From assembly GCA_025923055.1 (NCBI GenBank), contig JAICGP010000002.1, positions 1 to 45,408 on the forward strand: 45,408 bases of DNA, written 5' to 3'. The notes under the pieces were generated by a model. It was given only the letters and a program-made list of their open reading frames with translations, did not search any database and was not told where the DNA came from. Shown one piece after another: positions 15,215 through 21,341 of the stretch; position 1 is the first letter of the stretch, and each line of letters begins with the position of its first letter. Position numbers and translations under genes: made by a program. This DNA comes from Thermoleophilia bacterium (GTDB lineage: Bacteria; Actinomycetota; Thermoleophilia; Gaiellales; Gaiellaceae).

Positions 15215-16410
15215 GCGGTTACCGTGAGCGCCGCCTCGGTGGCGTTCGAGATCTCCCGCGTCACCTCGAGGATGTCCCGGTTCGCGTTGAAGACGCGGAG
15301 CTGGCGCTCGGCGCCGCTTCCCTGGGCGAGGATCGCGCGGATGCCCTCCAGCTCCCGGTCGGACCCGAGCTCGCGCGCGTGCGGCTCGATCGCGCGGAGC
15401 GCCCGGCGGACGAGCTGCGCGACGGGGACGCGGTTGCGGCGGCCGGTGGCGAGGTCCATGACCGGCGCCTCGAGGCCGTAGCGGGCGCCGAGCCACTTGT
15501 TCTCCGTGATGAGGATGCGGTGGTAGCTCGGCAGCTCCTTGCCCGCGTCGTGGAGCTCGCAGTAGTGCTTGACGAGCCCCTGGGCGTACGCGGCGAGCGC
15601 GACCGTCTCCTCGACGTGGCTGATCGCGTCCATGACCCGGATCTCGATCGTCCCGAAGCGAGGGTGCGGCCGCACGTCCCACCAGATGTGCGTGTAGTCC
15701 GCGATGCAGCCTGTCTTCTCGAGCTGGCCGACGACCTCGGCGTAGTCGTCGTAGCCGTCGAAGCGGGGCGGCGGCCCCGAGCGCGGGAAGGCGGCGAAGA
15801 CCATCTGGCGACTCGAGGCGAGGCCGGTCGGCTCGCCGCGCCAGAACGGCGAGCTCGCCGAGAGCGCGAGCAGCTCCGGCAGGTGGACGAGGAGCGCGCT
15901 CATGACCCGGATCGCCTTGTCCGGGCCGTCGACCGCCACGTGGACGTGGCAGCCGAAGATGAGCTCCCGGCGCGCGACGTACTGCAGCTGGTCGACGAGG
16001 TTGCGGTAGCGGTCGCGCGCGGTGATGCGCTGGCGCTCGAAGAGGCTGAAGGGGTGCGTTCCCGCCGAGCCGACGCGGAGGTCATGGCTGCGCGCGGCCT
16101 GGGTCACGTGCGTCCGGAGCCGGCGCAGCTCCCGGTCGACGTCGCCCGCCGTCTTGCAGACGGGCGTCGAGATCTCGAGCACAGACTGCATCAGCTCCGG
16201 GCCGATCCGCTCGTCGAACTCCCCGTCCTGGGCCGCCGTGAGGACGGTGTCGACGTGCTGGACGAGGTCGAACGTCTGCGGGTCGAGGAGCATGTACTCC
16301 TCCTCGACGCCGAGCGTGAAGGGCGGGGAGGACCCGAAGCGGTGGTCGAGGACGCTGCCGCCCTCGGCGAAGCCCTTGCCCGTGATCGACGCCGGATAGA
16401 TCTGCTTCAT
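15211..16410 (-). CDS. GCS2-family glutamate-cysteine ligase / carboxylate-amine ligase
   Basis: 399 residues. The N-terminal FTLGVEEEYMLLDPQTF is the ATP/metal-binding signature of the GCS2 (YbdK-like) family. Other conserved segments are GTHPFSLF, FGCHVHVAV, SPFWRGEPTGLASSR, WWDVRPHPRFGTIEIRVMD and ENKWLGARYGLEAP. These enzymes join glutamate to an amine, usually cysteine, giving gamma-glutamylcysteine. Start set at ATG 16410 (MKQIYPAS); the open frame continues upstream but that part is unlike the family. The stop overlaps the GTG of the putative selenoperoxiredoxin, so the thiol-making enzyme and the peroxidase are co-produced. True amine substrate unproven. Confidence 0.9.
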   Translation of the reverse strand: MKQIYPASITGKGFAEGGSVLDHRFGSSPPFTLGVEEEYMLLDPQTFDLVQHVDTVLTAAQDGEFDERIGPELMQSVLEISTPVCKTAGDVDRELRRLRTHVTQAARSHDLRVGSAGTHPFSLFERQRITARDRYRNLVDQLQYVARRELIFGCHVHVAVDGPDKAIRVMSALLVHLPELLALSASSPFWRGEPTGLASSRQMVFAAFPRSGPPPRFDGYDDYAEVVGQLEKTGCIADYTHIWWDVRPHPRFGTIEIRVMDAISHVEETVALAAYAQGLVKHYCELHDAGKELPSYHRILITENKWLGARYGLEAPVMDLATGRRNRVPVAQLVRRALRAIEPHARELGSDRELEGIRAILAQGSGAERQLRVFNANRDILEVTREISNATEAALTVTA

Positions 16411-16516
16411 GGGAGCGAGAACTCTACTCCCCGCCCGGAGGGAAGAAAGAGCGCCTGGCCTCGTCATGTGACCGTACGCACAGATGGCGTCTGGCTCGAC
16501 GAAGGGAGTGGGAACA

Positions 16517-16909
16517 ATGCGGCAGAGGCGGAGGATTCGGCTCTTCCGGCGGCTCGCGGTCGGGCTCGCCGCGCTCGCGGTCGCCGTTCCGGCGGCCGGT
16601 GCGGCCCCCGACCAGCGCGGCGCCGACGGAGCGGACGGCGCGAAGGCGGCCCCGTTCGTGCAGGGAGTCACGGACTTCCCGGGCACGTCGGCGGTCCAGC
16701 CCCGCGGCGACGGCGGATCGACCGCTGGGTACCGGCGGGCGCTGCCCTCGGACTACGGCGTGGTGCCGGTGGTCCGCGTGGTCGAGCGGCCCGGCGGCTT
16801 CGACTGGGGCGACGCGCTCGCGGGCGCGGGCGTGGCTCTCGGCCTGGCCCTCCTGGCGGCCGGGGCGGTCCGCGCGACCGGGCGGCTGACCAGGCCCGCG
16901 GCGGCCTGA
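16517..16909 (+). CDS. Small secreted/membrane-anchored hypothetical protein
   Basis: 130 residues. N-terminal Arg-rich region and hydrophobic core ending PAAGAAP look like a signal peptide; a second hydrophobic helix (about 100-120, ALAGAGVALGLALLAAGAV) near the C-terminus suggests a membrane anchor, with a short basic tail. The middle is loosely structured. No family recognised. ATG 16517 chosen over an upstream ATG because GGGAG precedes it at about 9 nt. A 13-bp hairpin follows. Confidence 0.75.
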   Translation: MRQRRRIRLFRRLAVGLAALAVAVPAAGAAPDQRGADGADGAKAAPFVQGVTDFPGTSAVQPRGDGGSTAGYRRALPSDYGVVPVVRVVERPGGFDWGDALAGAGVALGLALLAAGAVRATGRLTRPAAA

Positions 16910-16925
16910 GCTTCGGCGACGTGGG

Positions 16926-16955
16926 GACGGACGGGCCCGCAGGGGCCCGTCCGTC
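16926..16955 (+). terminator. Strong GC hairpin terminator
   Basis: GACGGACGGGCCC / GGGCCCGTCCGTC, perfect 13-bp stem with GCAG loop, 17 nt after the preceding stop codon. No T-tract. Confidence 0.65.
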
Positions 16956-16972
16956 GCTGCGAGGATGGCGTC

Positions 16973-17479
16973 GTGCACCGTCTGGCCGTCGCCGCCTGCC
17001 TCCTCGTCCTCGTCGCCGCATGCGGTGGAGACGACGACGCCGGGACGCAGGCGACGGGCGCGGCGACGACGACGGCGCCCGCGACGACGGGGGGCGAGGA
17101 GGAGGGCGGGCCGCGCGTCGTCGTCGAGACCGACGCCGGCGAGGTCGTCTTCGAGGTCGAGGTCGCGGACAGCCCGGACGAGCGGGAGGTCGGCCTCATG
17201 AACCGGGAGTCGCTGCCGCGCGACTCCGGCATGATCTTCCTCTTCGAAAGCGACTCGAGCGGCGGCTTCTGGATGAAGAACACGCTCATCCCGCTCTCGA
17301 TCGCCTTCGCGGACGCGGGCGGGACGATCCTCCGCATCCTCGACATGGAGCCGTGCGAGGCGGACCCGTGCCAGATCTACGATCCGGGCGTCTTCTACCG
17401 GAGCGCGCTCGAGGTGAACCGCGGCGCCTTCGACCGGCTCGGCGTCGAGGAGGGCGACCGCCTCAGGCTGGAGCGGTGA
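16973..17479 (+). CDS. DUF192-domain lipoprotein
   Basis: 168 residues. Signal peptide with lipobox LVAAC (Cys about residue 17), then a Thr/Ala/Gly-rich linker, then a complete DUF192 domain (about 45-165). Family marks seen: ADSPDEREVGLMNRESLPRDSGMIFLF, FWMKNTLIPLSIAFAD, and a final ALEVNRGAFDRLGV. DUF192 is common on cell surfaces; function not established. The two cysteines in EPCEADPCQ could pair. GTG start at 16973 with GAGG upstream. Its last 17 bp overlap the convergent RidA-like gene. Confidence 0.88.
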   Translation: MHRLAVAACLLVLVAACGGDDDAGTQATGAATTTAPATTGGEEEGGPRVVVETDAGEVVFEVEVADSPDEREVGLMNRESLPRDSGMIFLFESDSSGGFWMKNTLIPLSIAFADAGGTILRILDMEPCEADPCQIYDPGVFYRSALEVNRGAFDRLGVEEGDRLRLER

Positions 17480-17855
17480 GGACGGCCTCGGCCTCGATCT
17501 CGAGCAGCCAGCGCGGGTCGAGCAGGGCGGCGACGACGACGGTCGTGTTCGCGGGCCGGATCTCGGCGAAGGCCTCGCCGTGTGCCGACGCGAAGCCGTC
17601 GAACTGGCCGGCGTCCGTCAGGTAGACCCGCGTCCGCACGACGTCCCCCAGCGAGCCGCCCGCCCGCTCGAGCGCCGCGGCGACGATCTCCAGGCAGCGT
17701 TTCGCCTGCCCGTACGGGTCGGCCGGAGGATCGGCGCCGTCCGGCATGATCGGCGCGCACCCGGCCACGAAGACGCGGTCGCCGACGCGGACCGCGCGCG
17801 AGTAGCCGACGACCGGCTCGTACGGGGACCCCGAGGAGATCAGCTGCCGCTCCAC
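17463..17855 (-). CDS. RidA/YjgF/UK114-family protein
   Basis: 130 residues, the family's usual length. Start of the domain (SSGSPYEPVVGYSRAVRVGDRVFVAG), the DGADPPADPYGQAKRCLEIV region and the C-terminal DPRWLLEIEAEAV with the conserved Arg and Glu are visible. RidA proteins hydrolyse reactive enamine or imine intermediates from PLP enzymes; this subgroup's substrate is uncertain. ATG start. Convergent 17-bp overlap with the DUF192 gene, and head-to-head with the serine hydrolase gene across 25 bp. Confidence 0.88.
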   Translation of the reverse strand: MERQLISSGSPYEPVVGYSRAVRVGDRVFVAGCAPIMPDGADPPADPYGQAKRCLEIVAAALERAGGSLGDVVRTRVYLTDAGQFDGFASAHGEAFAEIRPANTTVVVAALLDPRWLLEIEAEAVLTAPA

Positions 17856-17880
17856 CGCCGACTAGTATCGCGGGCCGACC

Positions 17881-18690
17881 GTGCGGGCGCTCGAGCAGAT
17901 CGACTCGTGGCCGGCTGCCACCGCCGCCGTCGCCGTCGTCACGCCCGCGGGCGTCGTCGCGCAGCGAGGCCCCGGCGACCTCGGCCTCCGCTGGGCGTCC
18001 GTGACGAAGCTCTGCACGGCGCTCGCCGCCCTCGTCGCGGCGGAGGAGGCGGTCCTGGACCTCGACGAGCCGGCCGGGCCGCCCGGCGCGACCGTGCGCC
18101 ACCTGCTCGCGCACGCCTCCGGGCTCCCCTTCGAGGGCGACGCGCCGATCGGCCGGCCGGGCGAGCGGCGGATCTACTCGAACGCGGGCTTCGACCTGCT
18201 CGGGGAGCTGCTCGCCGAGCGCGCCGAGATGCCGTTCGCGGAGTACCTGCACGAGGCCGTGCTCGGCCCGCTCGCGCTCGCGGGAACGCAGCTCCGCGGC
18301 CGTCCCTCGGAGGGACTTCACGGGCCGCTCGCCGACCTCGGGCGGCTGGGACGGGAGCTGCTGGCGCCGACGCTCGTGGCGCCGGAGACGCTCGCGGAGG
18401 CGACGGCGGTCGCCTTCCCCGGCCTCGCCGGCGTCCTGCCCGGTCTGGGTCGCCAGGATCCGAACGACTGGGGCCTCGGCTTCGAGCTCAAGGACGCGAA
18501 GACGCCGCACTGGACGGGCTCGCGAAACTCGCCGCACACCTTCGGGCACTTCGGCGGCGCCGGAACCTTCCTCTGGGTCGACCCCGAGGTCGGCTGCGCC
18601 TGCGCGTGCCTCACCGACCTGGAGTTCGACGAGTGGGCGCTCGCGGCCTGGCCGCCGCTCTCCGACGCGATCCTCGAGGCGCTAGCCTGA
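17881..18690 (+). CDS. Beta-lactamase-family serine hydrolase (class C fold)
   Basis: 269 residues. Motifs of the family in order: SxxK as Ser40-Val-Thr-Lys43, HLLAHASGLPF, YSN as Tyr99-Ser100-Asn101, and an HxG-like HFGGAG in the last quarter (replacing KTG). No signal peptide, so probably cytoplasmic. It is shorter than typical penicillin-binding relatives (about 350-400), lacking an N-terminal leader. Likely an esterase or peptidase rather than antibiotic resistance. GTG start, no Shine-Dalgarno sequence; TAGTAT lies 12 nt upstream. Confidence 0.9.
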   Translation: MRALEQIDSWPAATAAVAVVTPAGVVAQRGPGDLGLRWASVTKLCTALAALVAAEEAVLDLDEPAGPPGATVRHLLAHASGLPFEGDAPIGRPGERRIYSNAGFDLLGELLAERAEMPFAEYLHEAVLGPLALAGTQLRGRPSEGLHGPLADLGRLGRELLAPTLVAPETLAEATAVAFPGLAGVLPGLGRQDPNDWGLGFELKDAKTPHWTGSRNSPHTFGHFGGAGTFLWVDPEVGCACACLTDLEFDEWALAAWPPLSDAILEALA

Positions 18691-18694
18691 GGGC

Positions 18695-18892
18695 ATGCTC
18701 GAGTGGATCCTCGTCGGGCTCGGCTACGCCTTCGGGCTCCTCTTCTTCCAGCTGCTCGGCGGCATCGGCGCGGCCGGCCGGGCGATCGAGCGCTGGGGAC
18801 GCGAGAGCTCCGTGCGGCGCATCGAGCGGAGCGGCCTCTCGCCGCAGAGCTTCGCCCACTCCCGCCTCGCCCGCCGCCGCCCCGCCGGCTAG
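18695..18892 (+). CDS. Small membrane protein
   Basis: 65 residues: a hydrophobic helix (about 4-27, ILVGLGYAFGLLFFQLLGGIG) followed by a basic tail. ATG start 4 nt after the hydrolase stop; the word TAGCCT (18683-18688) lies 6 nt upstream, so it may be transcribed alone or with the hydrolase. No family recognised. Confidence 0.65.
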   Translation: MLEWILVGLGYAFGLLFFQLLGGIGAAGRAIERWGRESSVRRIERSGLSPQSFAHSRLARRRPAG

Positions 18893-18916
18893 CCCCCGGA
18901 GCCTGGTAACAGACCG

Positions 18917-19216
18917 TTAGGGAGCGCGTTCGGCGGCGATCGCCTCGTACCGGGCCTGGTCGCACGTCGCCACGGCCGCCGGCGTGAGCGCCCGCGCGCT
19001 GCCGGCGAGCCGGTCGCCGGGGCGGAGGACGCCGCCGCCGCCGCTCAGCATGCCGCCCAGGACAACCGCGTAGAGCCCCGCCGCGTCGACCTCCTCGCCG
19101 GGGGCGAGCTCGTGGCGCTCCATCTCGCGGGCGAGCCTCGTCAGCGCCTCGCCGGGCAGGACGCCGAGCTCGGCGACCCGCGAGAGCTCGTGGACGGTCG
19201 CCGCCTCGTGCCTCAC
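18917..19216 (-). CDS. Small protein resembling a reduced cyclic-nucleotide-binding (Crp-like) beta-roll
   Basis: 99 residues. The line ELSRVAELGVLPGEALTRLAREMERHELAPGEEV, a core YAVVLGGML, then LRPGDRLAGS and ALTPAAVATCD resemble the start, middle and end of the Crp/cNMP domain, but the phosphate-binding cassette (GE...R-A) is missing. No DNA-binding domain follows. GTG start overlaps the stop of the 43-residue gene upstream (GTGA), so the two are coupled. Probably not a cNMP sensor any more; role unknown. Confidence 0.6.
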   Translation of the reverse strand: MRHEAATVHELSRVAELGVLPGEALTRLAREMERHELAPGEEVDAAGLYAVVLGGMLSGGGGVLRPGDRLAGSARALTPAAVATCDQARYEAIAAERAP

Positions 19217-19344
19217 TCGTCCCCCGAGCGGGCCTCGCCGGGATCGTCGTGACCCGGGCCGCGCTGCGCGTCTTCCTCCTCCCGTCGCTCCGGCGGGGCG
19301 TCCTTCTCCTCCTCGGTGGGCTCGGGAGACTCCGGAGTCGACAT
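19213..19344 (-). CDS. Short acidic hypothetical protein (43 residues)
   Basis: ATG 19344 to TGA 19213-19215. Rich in Glu, Asp, Pro and Arg (STPESPEPTEEEK at the start), no hydrophobic segment, so probably disordered. Its stop overlaps the GTG start of the Crp-like gene, and its start is 14 bp from the divergent NUDIX gene. The coupling and position make it more likely real than chance. Confidence 0.55.
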   Translation of the reverse strand: MSTPESPEPTEEEKDAPPERREEEDAQRGPGHDDPGEARSGDE

Positions 19345-19359
19345 ATAGGCTCGATCCTA
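19344..19359. promoter_or_regulatory. Overlapping divergent -10 elements in a 14-bp intergenic gap
   Basis: Plus strand TATAGG (19344-19349) before ATG 19359, minus strand TAGGAT (19359-19354) before ATG 19344. ATAGG and CCTAT form an inverted repeat around CTCGAT. Each box is 9 nt from its own start codon, so both mRNAs would be leaderless. Confidence 0.4.
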
Positions 19360-19892
19360 TGGCAACCGCGGCGCAGCTCGCGGAGTGGCGAACGTGTCCG
19401 CGCTGCGGGGCCGGGCTCGAGCACCGAGAGGCCGCGGTCTCGTGCCCGTCGTGCGGGCTCGAGCAGTACGCCAACCCGGCTCCGACGGCGAGCGGCCTCG
19501 TACGCGACGGCGAGGGCCGCGTCCTGCTCGCCCGCCGTGCGCATCACCCCGGCGAGGGCCTGTGGGACCTCCTCGGCGGTTTCGTGGACGAGGGCGAGGA
19601 CGCGCTCGCCACGCTCCGCCGCGAGCTGCGCGAGGAGACGGGGCTCGACGTGGCCGAGGTGGGCGAGTTCCTCGGCGCTGTCCCGGACACGTACGGCGAG
19701 GACGGGATCGCGACGCTGAACCTCTACTGGGCGGTGCGGCTCGAGGACGGCAGCCCGGAGCCGGCCGACGACGTCGCCGCCCTCGAGTGGGTGCCGAAGG
19801 ACCGCCTGCCGCCGCGCTCCGAGTTCGCCTTCGCCAACACGATCCAGATCCTGGAGCGTGCCGGCGCGACGTTCCGGGACCCGCCGGGCTAG
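19359..19892 (+). CDS. NUDIX hydrolase with N-terminal zinc ribbon
   Basis: 177 residues. Zinc ribbon Cys13/Cys16/Cys29/Cys32 (TCPRCG and SCPSCG), as in NudC/YfcD-like and ADP-ribose-type enzymes. NUDIX box from Gly74: Glu80, then Arg88-Glu89-Leu90 and Glu92-Glu93-x-Gly95, a complete GX5EX7REUXEEXGU match. The family cleaves nucleoside diphosphates linked to another group; the substrate is not predictable. Start ATG, no Shine-Dalgarno sequence, divergent from the acidic protein gene. Confidence 0.92.
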   Translation: MATAAQLAEWRTCPRCGAGLEHREAAVSCPSCGLEQYANPAPTASGLVRDGEGRVLLARRAHHPGEGLWDLLGGFVDEGEDALATLRRELREETGLDVAEVGEFLGAVPDTYGEDGIATLNLYWAVRLEDGSPEPADDVAALEWVPKDRLPPRSEFAFANTIQILERAGATFRDPPG

Positions 19893-19907
19893 CCCGAAGG
19901 GCGGCGG

Positions 19908-20747
19908 GTGCTGGGGCCGCTGCTCGCCCTCGGGGCGAGCCTGAGCTGGGGGCTCGGCGACTTCCTGGGCGGCCTCCGCGCCCGGCGCCTGCCGCTCCTC
20001 ACGGTGCTCGTCGTGTCGCAGGCGGCCGGGGTCGCCTCCATCGCGCTCGTCGTCGCCGTGCGCGGCGAGGGAGCGCCCGGCGGCAGGCACCTCGCCTACG
20101 CGGCGCTGGCCGGCCTCGTCGGCGCCGCGGGGCTCGCGGCTCTCTACCGCGGCCTCGCGGTCGGCGCGATGAGCGTCGTCGCGCCGTTGGCCGCGACCGC
20201 TGCGGTCGTCCCCGTCGTCGCCGGGCTCGCGCGGGGCGAGCGTCCCTCGGCGGTCCAGGGCGCCGGCATCGCGCTCGCCCTCGTGGGCGTCCTGCTCGCG
20301 GCGCGCGACCCCTCGGCGGGCGGCACGCGGTCGGGCATGGCGGCCGGAGTCGGCCTCGCGCTCGTGGCGGCGCTCTGCTTCGGGCTCCTCCTCGTTGCGC
20401 TCGACGCGGCGAGCGAGGGAGACGCGCTCTGGGCGACGCTCGCCATGCGGGCCGCCTCGTTCTCGCTGCTCGCGGCCGCCGCCCTCGCGCTCCGGCCGAG
20501 CCTCGCGCTCGGCGAGCGCGATCTCGTCGCGCTCGCCCTCGTCGGCGTCCTCGACACCGCCGGGAACGCGCTCTTCGCGCTCGCCTCCACCGAGAGCCTG
20601 CTGAGCGTCGCCTCGGTCCTTGCCCAGCTCTACCCGGTCGTGACCGTGCTCCTCGCCAGGCTCGTCCTCTCCGAGCGGATCGCGCGCTCGCAGGGAGCGG
20701 GCGTCGTCGCGGCGCTCGCCGGCGTGGCGCTCATCACCGCGGGCTAG
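19908..20747 (+). CDS. EamA-family (drug/metabolite) transporter
   Basis: 279 residues, ten membrane helices as two EamA repeats (about 1-135 and 145-278). Each half ends in the typical IALALVGVLLAAR and GVVAALAGVALITAG helices. Ends soon after the last helix. GTG start 15 nt after the NUDIX stop, so probably co-transcribed. Substrate unknown. Confidence 0.88.
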   Translation: MLGPLLALGASLSWGLGDFLGGLRARRLPLLTVLVVSQAAGVASIALVVAVRGEGAPGGRHLAYAALAGLVGAAGLAALYRGLAVGAMSVVAPLAATAAVVPVVAGLARGERPSAVQGAGIALALVGVLLAARDPSAGGTRSGMAAGVGLALVAALCFGLLLVALDAASEGDALWATLAMRAASFSLLAAAALALRPSLALGERDLVALALVGVLDTAGNALFALASTESLLSVASVLAQLYPVVTVLLARLVLSERIARSQGAGVVAALAGVALITAG

Positions 20748-20778
20748 CGTCGCAGAACTAGCCCAATGGACGGTCCGG

Positions 20779-20796
20779 ATAGGCCGAACGGCCTAT
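20779..20796. promoter_or_regulatory. 18-bp palindrome ATAGGCCGAACGGCCTAT
   Basis: Perfect inverted repeat of 8 bp either side of AA. The two-base centre is too small for an RNA hairpin, so a DNA operator for a dimeric regulator is more likely. A near-identical palindrome lies at 24558-24575. It sits about 40 nt upstream of the small gene at 20834. Confidence 0.5.
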
Positions 20797-20815
20797 ACAG
20801 ATCTTCCGACGCGCA

Positions 20816-20828
20816 GCCGATAATCGGC
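20816..20828. promoter_or_regulatory. Palindrome GCCGATAATCGGC carrying a possible -10 element
   Basis: GCCGAT-A-ATCGGC, 13 bp. GATAAT (20819-20824) is 9 nt before the GTG at 20834 and would serve a leaderless transcript. Confidence 0.35.
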
Positions 20829-20833
20829 GCACC

Positions 20834-20977
20834 GTGAGCGACTTCGGCCTGCACTCCATCGACGACCACCTGCGCGAGGACTGGGTCGACGCCTGGATCG
20901 CGGAGGGCCTCGACGCCGTCGAGGCGTACCTCCGCAACCACGCGGCGTTCGACTCGTTCCTCGAGGACCGCGAGTAG
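20834..20977 (+). CDS. Short acidic hypothetical protein (47 residues)
   Basis: GTG to TAG, 47 codons, with a pattern of amphipathic helices: SIDDHLREDWVDAWIAEG, then VEAYLRNHAAFDSFLEDRE. No signal peptide or membrane segment. It is preceded by the two palindromes listed here, which suggests a regulated gene. No family recognised. Confidence 0.6.
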   Translation: MSDFGLHSIDDHLREDWVDAWIAEGLDAVEAYLRNHAAFDSFLEDRE

Positions 20978-20992
20978 CGGTCCCGCCGGGTA

Positions 20993-21313
20993 CTAGGCCT
21001 CGACGAGGCCCAGCGACCGCTCGAGCATCCGCTTCGGCTGCGCGCCGATCGCGGCGGCTGCGGGCTCTCCGCCCTTGAAGAGGACGATTGTGGGGATCGA
21101 GAGGATCCCGTAGCGCTGCGCAAGCTCGGGCTCCTCGTCGATGTTCACCTTGACGAGGCGGACCTCGTCCGCGCGCTCATCGGCGATCTGCTCGAGTACG
21201 GGGGATACGGCCCGGCAGGGGCCACACCACTCCGCCCAGAAGTCGACGATCACCGGGGTCTCGCTCTGGAGGACCTCCGAGTCGAACTCGGAGGTCGTGA
21301 TTGCGTTTGCCAT
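20993..21313 (-). CDS. trxA: Thioredoxin
   Basis: 106 residues, usual length. Active site Trp29-Cys30-Gly31-Pro32-Cys33, cis-proline segment LSIPTIVLF, C-terminal helix. Cytosolic disulfide reductase; could also serve peroxiredoxins. ATG start behind GAGGAGAC. Divergent from ileS across 28 bp. Confidence 0.96.
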   Translation of the reverse strand: MANAITTSEFDSEVLQSETPVIVDFWAEWCGPCRAVSPVLEQIADERADEVRLVKVNIDEEPELAQRYGILSIPTIVLFKGGEPAAAAIGAQPKRMLERSLGLVEA

Positions 21314-21326
21314 GTCTCCTCAAACG

Positions 21327-21332
21327 TAGACT
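21327..21332 (+). promoter_or_regulatory. Candidate -10 element (TAGACT) for ileS
   Basis: TAGACT, 9 nt before the ATG at 21342, with no Shine-Dalgarno sequence between. Would give a leaderless or very short leader mRNA. Confidence 0.45.
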
Positions 21333-21341
21333 GAGCGCCAG

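Noticed and set aside
16411-16686. N-terminal extension of the GCS2 ligase
   Set aside because: Overlaps the divergent secreted-protein gene and is unlike the family; ATG 16410 fits.
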